From Paractinoplanes ovalisporus (lineage in GTDB: Bacteria; Actinomycetota; Actinomycetes; Mycobacteriales; Micromonosporaceae), in NCBI RefSeq assembly GCF_016834655.1, contig NZ_JAENHP010000008.1:1-64000 (forward strand): a stretch of DNA of 64,000 nt. The letters are read 5' to 3'. Numbering within the stretch: position 1 is the stretch's first letter; every line of letters begins with the position of its first letter. Shown here piece after piece: positions 23,575-30,912 of the stretch. The translations under genes were made by a program, and so were the position numbers. Under the pieces are notes generated by a model that searched no databases, had not been told where the DNA came from, and worked only from the letters and a program-made list of their open reading frames with translations.

Positions 23575-25304
23575 GCAACTCCAACGCCGCCGCGCCGCCC
23601 GCCAAGGCGTCCGTGGAATTCACCCACCGGCAGATCCTGACCATCCTGGCCGGTCTGATGATGGGCATGTTCCTGGCCGCCCTCGATCAGACGATCATGG
23701 CCACGGCCACCCGGACCATCGCGGACGACCTGCACGGCTTCGACATCCAGGCCTGGGCCACGACGGCCTTCCTGATCACGTCGACGATCTCGACGCCGCT
23801 GTACGGCAAGTTGTCCGACATCTACGGGCGACGGCCGTTCTTCCTGTTCGCGATCGGCATCTTCGTCGTCGGCTCGTTCCTCTGCGGCCTCTCGCAGAAC
23901 ATGTACGAGCTCGCCGCGTTCCGGGCCATCCAGGGCATCGGCGCCGGCGGTCTGATGTCGCTGGCGCTGGCCATCATCGGCGACATCGTGCCGCCCCGCG
24001 AGCGCGCCAAGTACCAGGGCTACTTCCTGGCCGTCTTCGGCACCGCGAGCGTGCTCGGCCCGATCCTGGGCGGCTTCTTCGCCGGCGCCGACAGCATCCT
24101 GTGGGTCGACGGCTGGCGCTGGGTGTTCTACCTCAACGTCCCGATCGGCATCGCCGCCATGGTCGTCGTCGCCCGCGTGCTGCACCTCCCGCACCACCGC
24201 GTCGACCACCGCATCGACTGGCCCGGCGCCGTCGCCCTGATCGTCGGTCTCGTGCCGCTGCTGACCATCGCCGAACAGGGCCGCGCCTGGGGCTGGGACT
24301 CACCGCGCGCGTTCATCTGCTACGTCATCGGCGCGATCGGTCTCGTCGCTTTTGTGCTCGCCGAACGGGCGTACGGGGACGAAGCTCTTCTGCCCCTCCG
24401 CCTGTTCCGCAACCGGACCATCGCCGTCGGCGCCACCTCCAGCACGATCCTGGGCATGGCGATGTTCGGCGGCCTCATGACCGTCCCGCTGTACCTGCAG
24501 ATCGTGAAGGGCTCGTCGGCCACCATGGCCGGCCTGCAGATGATCCCGTTCGTGTTCGGCATCATGTCCGGCTCGATCATCTCGGGCCAGCTGATCGCCC
24601 GTACGGGCCGTTACCGCATCTTCCCGATCATCGGCAGCACGCTCATGGTCGCCGCGCTCGGCCTGTTCGCCACGATCGGCGCCGACACCCCGCTCTGGCG
24701 CACCATGCTGATCATGGTGCTGATGGGCCTGGGCCTGGGCGGCAACATGCAGCCCATGATCACGGCCGTGCAGAACGCCGTCTCCCCCCGCGAGATCGGC
24801 GTCGCCACCAGCTCGGTCACGTTCTTCCGCTCGATGGGCGGCACACTCGGCACCGCGGTCTTCCTGTCGGTCCTGTTCAACGTGCTCCCCGGCAAGATCC
24901 AGTCGGCCTTCCAGAGCGCCCAGTCGACCCCCGAGTTCCAGGAGTCGCTGCGTCAGAACCCCGCCCAGGCCCAGCTTCTGCCCCAGGGCGGCAGTGGCGA
25001 GCTCAGCGACACGTCCTGGCTGAACCAGCTCTCCGACGTCGTCGCCCACCCGTTCAAGGTCGGCTTCTCCGACGGCATCCAGGTCGTCTTCCTGCTGGCC
25101 CTGGCCGTGATGGTGATCGGCCTGATCGTCGTCCTGTTCCTGCCCGAGATCCCGCTCAGCATGCGCTCGGCCCAGCAGCAGCGCGCCGACGACGCCCTGG
25201 CCGCCGAAAACAGCATGGGCGTCCCCGGCGAGGTCGGCGCGGGTCCCCTGAAGGACGAGGACGTCGCCGAGCCGGTCCCCGCCACCAAGGACACACCGAA
25301 GTAG
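23571..25304 (+). CDS. DHA2 (EmrB/QacA) multidrug efflux MFS transporter
   Basis: Protein of 577 aa with 14 predicted helices, the DHA2 layout. The first loop has LDQTIMATATRTIADDLHG (motif D1 type) and PLYGKLSDIYGRRPFFL (motif A). GAGGLMSLALAIIGDIVPPRERAKYQG and VLGPILGGFF (motif C) follow. The C-terminal ~55 residues are hydrophilic and acidic. It is a proton-driven exporter of drugs or toxic metabolites in the inner membrane. It is coupled to the MarR gene upstream and ended by a terminator. Confidence 0.93.
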   Translation: MSNSNAAAPPAKASVEFTHRQILTILAGLMMGMFLAALDQTIMATATRTIADDLHGFDIQAWATTAFLITSTISTPLYGKLSDIYGRRPFFLFAIGIFVVGSFLCGLSQNMYELAAFRAIQGIGAGGLMSLALAIIGDIVPPRERAKYQGYFLAVFGTASVLGPILGGFFAGADSILWVDGWRWVFYLNVPIGIAAMVVVARVLHLPHHRVDHRIDWPGAVALIVGLVPLLTIAEQGRAWGWDSPRAFICYVIGAIGLVAFVLAERAYGDEALLPLRLFRNRTIAVGATSSTILGMAMFGGLMTVPLYLQIVKGSSATMAGLQMIPFVFGIMSGSIISGQLIARTGRYRIFPIIGSTLMVAALGLFATIGADTPLWRTMLIMVLMGLGLGGNMQPMITAVQNAVSPREIGVATSSVTFFRSMGGTLGTAVFLSVLFNVLPGKIQSAFQSAQSTPEFQESLRQNPAQAQLLPQGGSGELSDTSWLNQLSDVVAHPFKVGFSDGIQVVFLLALAVMVIGLIVVLFLPEIPLSMRSAQQQRADDALAAENSMGVPGEVGAGPLKDEDVAEPVPATKDTPK

Positions 25305-25315
25305 CCCGTTCCTCC

Positions 25316-25363
25316 CGAAGCGCCGCCAGCCATCTCTACCGGGCTCGCGGCGCTTCGCTTTTC
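25316..25363 (+). terminator. Terminator of the MarR-efflux operon
   Basis: CGAAGCGCCGC pairs with GCGGCGCTTCG over 11 bp, loop 20 nt, followed by CTTTT. Placed 12 bp after the transporter stop. Confidence 0.8.
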
Positions 25364-25568
25364 CCCAGACCCAAAGACAAAGACGGATGTCGTAGCGGGG
25401 TGGTGGGTACGGACCGCTGCTCACGCCGAGGGCCACGGCCCGGCGAGCTGGCCGCTGGCGCGTCCAAATCGCTCCCCGACCCGCGGCGACGTGCGTAAGT
25501 GGTCACGCCCAAACCCAGACCCCGCCGACAAGCTCGCCGAGTCCCCGCCACTCCCCCCGAGCGCCCAC

Positions 25569-25662
25569 GCAAGATCGCTGAATCCCCGCCCGGGCGTCCC
25601 GCACAAGATCGCTGAATCCCCGCCGCTCCCGCCCGGGCGCCGCACGCAAGATCGCTGAGCAG
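25569..25662. repeat. Three dispersed copies of AAGATCGCTGA
   Basis: CAAGATCGCTGAATCCCCGCC occurs at about 25570 and 25604, and a shortened copy (CAAGATCGCTGAGCAG) at about 25646. The region 25364-25732 otherwise holds no gene; short frames on the minus strand only read through the repeats. Confidence 0.6.
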
Positions 25663-25732
25663 CCGCCGCCTCCCCCGCCCGCCCAGGGAAAATCGGGGCT
25701 GACGCTACCGCTTGTCAAACCCGCTTGGGTGC

Positions 25733-25760
25733 TTGTCCACAGGGTCGTGCGTTGTCCACA
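25733..25760. other. Two actinobacterial DnaA boxes
   Basis: TTGTCCACA occurs at 25733-25741 and 25752-25760, in the same orientation, 19 bp apart, each followed by GGG. This is the consensus DnaA box of high-GC actinomycetes. No dnaA/dnaN or AT-rich unwinding region is near, so this is not the chromosomal origin; a DnaA-titration or DnaA-regulated site before the gene at 25811 is possible. Confidence 0.5.
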
Positions 25761-25810
25761 GGGCGGCGAGCTCGGGCCCGGGCCGCGGCCGCGGCCGCTA
25801 GCTTTGGCGC

Positions 25811-26128
25811 ATGGCTGTTGTGAAGATCAACGCGATCGACGTTCCCGAGGGCGGAAGTGCCGAGTTCGAGCAGCGGTTCGCCGCGCGTAAGGGCATGGTC
25901 GAGAAGGCGCCCGGCTTCCTGGCGTTCGAGCTGTTGCGGCCGGTCGGCGGCGAGACACGCTACTTCGTCTACACGCGGTGGGAGTCCGAGGAAGCGTTCC
26001 AGGCCTGGTCCAGTGGCAGCGGCCGGGCCGCCCACGCCGGTGAAGGTCAGCGTCCCCGGCCGGTCGGAGCCAGCGCCAGCCTGCTCGAGTTCGAGGTGAT
26101 CCAGCACGTCGACAAGCCCACCGCCTGA
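25811..26128 (+). CDS. MhuD/IsdG-like haem-degrading monooxygenase
   Basis: Protein of 105 aa, ABM-fold. VVKINAIDVPEG carries Asn7, AFQAWSSG carries Trp66 and GRAAHAGE carries His75, the positions of the haem-binding Asn7, Trp66 and His75 of Mycobacterium tuberculosis MhuD. LLEFEVI forms the last strand. Such enzymes degrade haem to mycobilin-type products without CO and release iron in the cytosol. Single gene, with no transporter nearby. Confidence 0.85.
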   Translation: MAVVKINAIDVPEGGSAEFEQRFAARKGMVEKAPGFLAFELLRPVGGETRYFVYTRWESEEAFQAWSSGSGRAAHAGEGQRPRPVGASASLLEFEVIQHVDKPTA

Positions 26129-26141
26129 CGCGGCGGGTGGA

Positions 26142-26951
26142 TCAGGCGTTGCGGGCGGCTACGGCGATCAGGCGGTCGGCTACGGCCTCGCGGTCCAGGC
26201 CCAAGCGCTGGGCGGTGTCGCGCAGGACGGTGTAGGCCTCCTGCACGCCGCAACCGCGCTGGGCGATGATCACGCCTACCGCGCGGTCGACCGTGGCGCC
26301 GGAGCCGAGGGCGTCGCGGCGGCGTAGCTCGTCCAGCAGCAGCTCGGCCTGGCCGGCCACGGCCATCGCGGTCAGCAGGTGGTCGGCTCCGGGGGCTCCC
26401 ACGGCGTCGAAGTAGAGGCTCATGGCGCCTACCTCGGCCCGGGGCAGGTCCAAGGGCACGGCCGCCACGGCGTGCACGCCCTGGGTCTTCGCGGCTTCGG
26501 CCAGGTCGGGCCAGCGGGCGTCCGTCGACAGGTCGGGGACCGTGACCACGGCACGGGTCCGGGCCGCTTCCAGGCCGGGGCCGGTCGTGCCGGCGGTGTA
26601 CTGGATCTCGTCGATCGAGGCGCCCGCGGGGCCGTGACCGACGTGGGTGAGCGGGCCGCCCTCGCCGATCAGGACGATCGAGCACCGTACGGCGCCGGGG
26701 ATCGCGCCCGCGGCGAACACCGCCAGCCGTTCCAGCGCCTGGTTGAAGTGGTCGGCCGAGAGCAGACCGGCCGTGAGTTCGTGCAGCAGTCCGGCCAGCT
26801 CCACCGGGTGCGAACCGGCGGAAGCCGCACGGGCCACGGAGCGGGTACGCCGGGGCCGGGTCACCACACGGGCGGGACCACGGTCCGGGGGCGAAACCCG
26901 GCGATTTGGGGCAGACACGCGGGGCATCCTGCCATGACCATCGACGATCAC
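26142..26951 (-). CDS. GAF-ANTAR antitermination regulator
   Basis: Protein of 269 aa. After a basic disordered N-terminus, a GAF domain (~60-200, e.g. RCSIVLIGEGGPLTHVGHGP; VHAVAAVPLDLPRAEVGAM) is followed by a C-terminal ANTAR domain (ATVDRAVGVIIAQRGCGVQE then AYTVLRDTAQRLG). ANTAR proteins bind paired RNA hairpins and prevent termination when the GAF domain senses its signal. The GTG at 26951 is the longest start; an ATG at 26927 is also possible, as neither has a good ribosome site. Confidence 0.87.
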   Translation of the reverse strand: MIVDGHGRMPRVSAPNRRVSPPDRGPARVVTRPRRTRSVARAASAGSHPVELAGLLHELTAGLLSADHFNQALERLAVFAAGAIPGAVRCSIVLIGEGGPLTHVGHGPAGASIDEIQYTAGTTGPGLEAARTRAVVTVPDLSTDARWPDLAEAAKTQGVHAVAAVPLDLPRAEVGAMSLYFDAVGAPGADHLLTAMAVAGQAELLLDELRRRDALGSGATVDRAVGVIIAQRGCGVQEAYTVLRDTAQRLGLDREAVADRLIAVAARNA

Positions 26952-26966
26952 GTAAGTGCTGTGCCT

Positions 26967-27152
26967 CTACCGGGTGGTTTCGCCGGAGCGGCGGCGCTCC
27001 AGGAACGAGTCGGGTGCGGCGTCGGGGTTGTCCTCGCGCTCGTCGGACTCGGAGAGGATCGCTTCGGCCTGAGCCCGCGGGTCCTCGCTGCCGGTCACCT
27101 GCTCCTCGGGGAGCAGATCCGCGGCGCGCTGCCCGATCCGGTCATCAGTCAT
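26967..27152 (-). CDS. Small conserved actinobacterial hypothetical protein
   Basis: Protein of 61 aa, MTDDRIGQRAADLLPEEQ, then QAEAILSESDERE and SFLERRRSGETT. This acidic, disordered type with an LERRxSxET ending is common in actinobacteria; function unknown. It lies 15 bp upstream of the GAF-ANTAR gene on the same strand and may be co-transcribed with it. Confidence 0.7.
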   Translation of the reverse strand: MTDDRIGQRAADLLPEEQVTGSEDPRAQAEAILSESDEREDNPDAAPDSFLERRRSGETTR

Positions 27153-27468
27153 AGAAGATCAACTACCCAGGCCGAGCTACAAGAAACCCCGAAATGGGAG
27201 GACGCGGGCGGAAAGGGCCGGAAAAGCAGTGCGCCGCCCTCGGGATGAACCGGGGGCGGCGCGGATGTCGGTGTGCAGGTCGCCTCGCGGCGAGTGGCTC
27301 AACACGGCTCCAGCCGAACGGTATTCCGTGAAGGCAATGGGTGAGGCCCGGGGACACTGGGCACACCGACATCTGTCATCAACGATCGGACCCCGGCCCC
27401 GATTCCGTTAGTGAATGTGACGCCGACCACAGCGTTTGGCGAACGAGCAGCCGGGTAGCCGCACAGCT
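27153..27468. other. Intergenic stretch with one hairpin
   Basis: Divergent promoter region. GCGCCGCCC (27231) pairs with GGGCGGCGC (27254) in a 9-bp stem. No gene is supported; the frames on both strands have no start context or recognisable motif. Confidence 0.35.
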
Positions 27469-27669
27469 GTGACCGATGAGATTCACGTGCTGGACACGTT
27501 CCTCGACGACGCCTTCGACGGGCAGGAGCGCCTGAGCAGCGCGGACCTGCAACGCCGGGCCGTTGCCGCTGACCTCCCGGCCATGGCGCTCACCCGGGTC
27601 GACGCGCTGCCCGAGGGTGAATACGCCCAGGACGAAGCGGCCGAAGCCCTACGCGCGCTGGAGGTCTGA
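27469..27669 (+). CDS. Small acidic helical protein
   Basis: Protein of 66 aa from GTG 27469 (VTDEIHVLDTFLDDAFDGQE...); a TTG at 27436 would add 11 residues. Rich in D, E, A and L, with helices SADLQRRAVAADL and QDEAAEALRALEV. Looks like a small adaptor or regulatory protein; not assigned to a family. Followed after 3 nt by another tiny acidic gene, probably one transcript. Confidence 0.6.
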   Translation: MTDEIHVLDTFLDDAFDGQERLSSADLQRRAVAADLPAMALTRVDALPEGEYAQDEAAEALRALEV

Positions 27670-27672
27670 GCA

Positions 27673-27828
27673 ATGGAGCCGATCGGGGATCCGGACGAGC
27701 AGCAGGACTTCGCCGACGAGCACGACAGCACCGCCGTCGACGAGGACGTCACCGCCGGTCAGGACGACGACGCCGAACCTGAGAGCCCGGAGGGCTGGGC
27801 CGGCCTCGAAAACGAAGGCCCACCGTAA
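27673..27828 (+). CDS. Very acidic 51-aa protein
   Basis: MEPIGDPDEQQDFADEHD starts with the ATG 3 nt after the stop of the previous small gene; GAGG lies about 8 nt upstream inside that gene. About 40 % of residues are D or E, with no Cys or basic residues. Composition and spacing suggest a coupled micropeptide; function unknown. Confidence 0.5.
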   Translation: MEPIGDPDEQQDFADEHDSTAVDEDVTAGQDDDAEPESPEGWAGLENEGPP

Positions 27829-27905
27829 ACGGGCGAGCAGAACCGTAAGCGGGCGAGCAGAACCGTGGGCGAGCAAGAAGAGCCGCAAGCGAGCAAGAAG
27901 CACCA
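27829..27905. repeat. ~20-bp tandem repeat GGGCGAGCAGAACCGT
   Basis: About four degenerate units: two nearly identical (GGGCGAGCAGAACCGT), then GGGCGAGCAAGAAGAGCCGC and GCGAGCAAGAAGCACC. They begin right after the stop of the 51-aa gene. Confidence 0.6.
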
Positions 27906-27938
27906 CGGAATGCGGGCGCGGAAGCACGGCATGAACAG

Positions 27939-27972
27939 AGGCCCGGACCACCACGAACGGCGGTCCGGGCCT
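27939..27972. terminator. Terminator-like hairpin between convergent genes
   Basis: AGGCCCGGACC pairs perfectly with GGTCCGGGCCT around a 12-nt loop, between the small acidic genes (+) and the DUF1360 gene (-). It can serve both directions. Confidence 0.75.
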
Positions 27973-27994
27973 CGACCCGTACGAGGGAACGCTT

Positions 27995-28513
27995 TTAATC
28001 GCCCTCGGCGGCCTTCTTGGCGATGTCGTAACCAAGCTGGAGGAAGTCGGACACCGCGGTCGCCGTCAGGGTCACGGCGGCCAACCGGGTCAGCCGGGGC
28101 GCCAGCACCAGGCCGCCGGTCAGACCCGTCGCCACCCATACGGCGAGGCAGAACGGGCAACTCACCAGCTCGCCGATCCCATGCTTGAGCGAGCTCTCGT
28201 GGTGGCGCACCTCCTCGTTGAGCTCGGCGGCACCGGCCGGCTCGGCATAGCGGGTGAAAGGCGCGCGCAGAGGACTGGTGACGGCGTCCTTGGCCAGCAG
28301 ACGACTCAGTTTGTGGGTCGCCACCGACAACAGGATCACGTCGGCCGCTGACGGCTGCGAGAAGGGCTTTCCGGTTACTTTCGCCGCGCCGGCCAACGAC
28401 ACGGCAAGGGCTCCGAAAGCTCCCATGGCCGCGGCGTAGCCGCCGAGCGGGCGATGATCGTGGGGGGCGTACGACTGCCCGACGCGCGCCATCCGCGCGC
28501 GCAGCGACTGCAT
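27995..28513 (-). CDS. DUF1360 membrane protein
   Basis: Protein of 172 aa. The DUF1360 core is visible: THKLSRLLAKDAVTSPLRAPFTRY, GIGELVSCPFCLAVWVATGL. It has three to four membrane helices. The family is found near sporulation and envelope genes but has no known function. The conserved CPFC pair may bind metal or form a disulfide. ATG 28513 preferred over TTG 28516. Confidence 0.85.
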   Translation of the reverse strand: MQSLRARMARVGQSYAPHDHRPLGGYAAAMGAFGALAVSLAGAAKVTGKPFSQPSAADVILLSVATHKLSRLLAKDAVTSPLRAPFTRYAEPAGAAELNEEVRHHESSLKHGIGELVSCPFCLAVWVATGLTGGLVLAPRLTRLAAVTLTATAVSDFLQLGYDIAKKAAEGD

Positions 28514-28526
28514 CAAGAGAGATCCC

Positions 28527-28769
28527 CTAGAAGTCCTGGGTGAGCCGGTCCTGGTCGACCTCGCGGCCGGGGTAGCGGGTGATGTACTCGGTCTCGAGTT
28601 CGGCGGTGCGTTTGAAGTGGTTGCTCAGCGCGGCGTCGGGGCCGTGCCGCAGGGTGGCCAGCCGGGCGCGGTAGAGGCTGGCGAGTTCCCGGAACAGGTC
28701 CTCGTCGTCGAGCCCGGCCGGATCGATGCCGTTCTCCATCAGTGGTGCGTCACCACGAGCGTCTGTCAT
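28527..28769 (-). CDS. DUF6158 family protein
   Basis: Protein of 80 aa from ATG 28769. NGIDPAGLDDEDLFRELASLYR followed by LATLRHGPDAALSNH and RTAELETEYITRYPGREVD is the signature of DUF6158, a small actinobacterial helical family of unknown function. A TTG at 28790 has a better ribosome site (AGGTGA) and would add 7 residues. It lies 13 bp upstream of the DUF1360 gene, likely one operon. Confidence 0.82.
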   Translation of the reverse strand: MTDARGDAPLMENGIDPAGLDDEDLFRELASLYRARLATLRHGPDAALSNHFKRTAELETEYITRYPGREVDQDRLTQDF

Positions 28770-28825
28770 CCCCGTCGGTTGCCCATGCAAGAGGTCACCT
28801 AACCCCGCCGGTACGCTTGGTGGCC

Positions 28826-29227
28826 ATGAAGGGCCTGTGGACCCCGGCGTGGATCGCCCGGCATGTCCTGGCGGTGGTTCTGACCACCGGCTGCCTGGTG
28901 CTGGGCTGGTGGCAGTTCAGCCGCGCCCAGTCGGGCAATTCGATCAGCTGGGGCTACATGTTCGAGTGGCCGGTGTTCGCGGCCTTCGTCGTGTTCCTGT
29001 GGTGGCGCGAGGTCCAGCTGTTCCGCAAAAAGGGGACAAAAGAGGTGACGCCCGAGGAGCCCGAGAAAGAAAGGCTCCCAGGTTCGCCTGTTACCGTCGG
29101 CCGGCCGGTGCGCGTGGCGACGCGGTCCACCACGGATGACGACGACCCCGAGCTCACGGCCTACAACGACTATCTCGCCTGGCTCAACGCCCACCCGGGC
29201 GCCCGCCCGAGCGACTATCCCGGATAG
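28826..29227 (+). CDS. Actinobacterial two-helix membrane protein
   Basis: Protein of 133 aa. Two membrane helices (~10-28, WIARHVLAVVLTTGCLVLGWW; ~42-60, MFEWPVFAAFVVFLWW) are followed by a charged cytoplasmic tail ending YNDYLAWLNAHPGARPSDYPG. This protein type is usually paired with DUF3817 proteins in actinobacteria, as here (gap 11 bp). Function unknown. Confidence 0.75.
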   Translation: MKGLWTPAWIARHVLAVVLTTGCLVLGWWQFSRAQSGNSISWGYMFEWPVFAAFVVFLWWREVQLFRKKGTKEVTPEEPEKERLPGSPVTVGRPVRVATRSTTDDDDPELTAYNDYLAWLNAHPGARPSDYPG

Positions 29228-29238
29228 GACGGACGAAC

Positions 29239-29559
29239 GTGCAGGGTGCCCTGACCCGATACCGGATCATCGCGTGGATCGTCGGCGTGGTCCTGCTCGC
29301 GCTCGTCGTGGTCGGCATGCCGCTGAAATACCTCGCCGACAACCCGGTCGTGGTCGAGGCGGTCGGCCCGGCCCACGGCTTCCTGTTCATGGTCTATCTG
29401 GTGGCCACGTTCGATCTTTCCCGGCGCGCGCACTGGTCGTTCAGCCGGATGCTGCTGGTGATGCTCTCCGGCACGATCCCGTTCCTGTCGTTCTGGGCCG
29501 AGCGTAAGGTGAGCCGGGAATGGGCGCACACCGGCGAGCTGGCGAAAAGTCCAGTTTGA
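29239..29559 (+). CDS. DUF3817 membrane protein
   Basis: Protein of 106 aa with GTG start and three to four helices. The DUF3817 pattern is clear: RYRIIAWIVGVVLLALV, MPLKYLADNP, VGPAHGFLFMVYLVATFDLS, FLSFWAERKV. Inner-membrane protein of unknown function, co-transcribed with the gene at 28826. Confidence 0.88.
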   Translation: MQGALTRYRIIAWIVGVVLLALVVVGMPLKYLADNPVVVEAVGPAHGFLFMVYLVATFDLSRRAHWSFSRMLLVMLSGTIPFLSFWAERKVSREWAHTGELAKSPV

Positions 29560-29667
29560 CAGCCCAGTTCGACGCATTGCTGCCGTCGAATTACTAGCTG
29601 TTATCGGGATCATTCACGCAAAGTGGGCCATTGTCTTAAATCACTCTGTGACCCCTTGCATTTGAAT

Positions 29668-29845
29668 CTTTCGCCGATAGGTTAATGCGGTTGGTTCGGT
29701 CCGCAGCCACTCCCCCTGGTGGCGCCGGCCAACGCCGCCGAATCGAAATCGAGCCGGGGAACCACGTTCCCGGGGTGAATCCGCGCCCGCGCGGTAGGGC
29801 TCCTTCCGGCCCGAACCCGTCAGCTAACCCGGTAGGCGGCCAGGC
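29668..29845 (+). ncRNA. c-di-AMP (ydaO/yuaA) riboswitch
   Basis: The leader carries the hallmark blocks of the actinobacterial ydaO element in order: CGCCGATAGGTTAATGCGG, CCACTCCCCCTGG, GAGCCGGGGAACCA, CGGGGTGAATCC, GGTAGGGCTCCTTCCGG, and CCCGAACCCGTCAGCTAACC followed by CGGTAGGCGGC. The last block pairs with the first to close the structure. It sits just upstream of an NlpC/P60 hydrolase, the classic target, where bound c-di-AMP turns expression off in actinomycetes. Boundaries are approximate. Confidence 0.88.
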
Positions 29846-29865
29846 GGAAGAAAGGCCACTGACCG

Positions 29866-30828
29866 GTGCCCCACCCCCGTACGAGGCTTCGGGTCCTCGT
29901 CGTCGCGGCGATGGCTGCCGCGATCACCGGCTCCTTCGTGACGCCCGCGCAAGCGGCGCCGTCCGCCACGGAGCTCAAGAAGCAGATCGAGGCGGCGTCC
30001 AACAAGCTCGAGGACGTCACCGAGCAGTACAACGCGATGCGCGTCAACCTGAAGAAGACCCAGGCCGACGCGGTCAAGCTCCAGGCTTCGCTCAAGCCCG
30101 CCCAGGAAGCCCTGAAGGTCGCGAGCGCTCAGGTCGGAAACCTGGCGACCACGTCCTACAAGCAGGGCCGGGTCGGGCCGATGAGCGCGCTGCTGAGCGG
30201 CACGCAGGACGGCATGATGGACCGGATGAGCTATCTGGACATGCTCACCCGCTCCAACCAGCGTGACATCGACACCTTCACCGAGGCCACGCAGAACTTC
30301 AGCGAGCGGCAGGCGGCCCTGAAGGCGACGCAGACCAAGCAGACGGCTCAGGTGAACGCGCTGGCCGCCCGCAAGACGTCGATCCAGAAGGACCTCAAGA
30401 AGCTGTTCGCGATGCGTGAGGCCGCGTTCGGCCAAGGGCAGGAGTCGGGCAGCAAGTACAACGGACCGATCCCGAACATCTCCGGCAAGGCCGGCGTGGC
30501 GGTGACGTACGCGTACAACCAGATCGGCAAGCCGTACCTGTTCGGCGCGGACGGTCCGGGCAGCTTCGACTGCTCCGGTCTGACCTCGGCGGCGTGGCGG
30601 GCGGCGGGCAAGTCGCTGACGCACCAGACCAAGTCGCAGTGGAGCGAGACGACCCGCATCAGCCGGGACGACCTGCAACCGGGCGACCTGGTGTTCTACC
30701 GCAGTCTCGGCCACGTCGCGATCTACGTCGGCGACGGCCAGATCATCGACGCGCCGCACTCGGGCACGGTGGTCAAGAAGCGGACGATCAACATCATGAC
30801 GCCGTACGGCTACGGCCGCGTCACCTGA
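29866..30828 (+). CDS. Secreted NlpC/P60 peptidoglycan hydrolase (RipA-like)
   Basis: Protein of 320 aa. Signal peptide (1-30, cleavage after AQA), coiled coil ~35-190, NlpC/P60 domain ~205-320. Catalytic Cys236 in FDCSGLTSAA and His283 in LGHVAIYVGDG; a polar third residue follows in the IIDAPHSG region. It cleaves gamma-D-Glu-meso-Dap bonds outside the cell; the coiled coil probably inhibits or docks the enzyme, as in RipA/CwlO. GTG start. Controlled by the ydaO riboswitch upstream. Confidence 0.93.
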   Translation: MPHPRTRLRVLVVAAMAAAITGSFVTPAQAAPSATELKKQIEAASNKLEDVTEQYNAMRVNLKKTQADAVKLQASLKPAQEALKVASAQVGNLATTSYKQGRVGPMSALLSGTQDGMMDRMSYLDMLTRSNQRDIDTFTEATQNFSERQAALKATQTKQTAQVNALAARKTSIQKDLKKLFAMREAAFGQGQESGSKYNGPIPNISGKAGVAVTYAYNQIGKPYLFGADGPGSFDCSGLTSAAWRAAGKSLTHQTKSQWSETTRISRDDLQPGDLVFYRSLGHVAIYVGDGQIIDAPHSGTVVKKRTINIMTPYGYGRVT

Positions 30829-30846
30829 TCTGATCGCGCGTACGGA

Positions 30847-30878
30847 GAAGGCCGGTACCCGTCGGGTACCGGCCTTTC
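30847..30878. terminator. Terminator after the NlpC/P60 gene
   Basis: GAAGGCCGGTACCC pairs with GGGTACCGGCCTTTC around a 3-nt loop, 18 bp after the hydrolase stop. Convergent with the sigma-factor gene, so possibly bidirectional. Confidence 0.85.
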
Positions 30879-30912
30879 GCGTCTGTGAGTAACGGGGGGA
30901 AGGCGGGGATGG

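Noticed and set aside
25733..25760. Chromosomal replication origin
   Set aside because: Only two boxes, no dnaA, dnaN or AT-rich region nearby.
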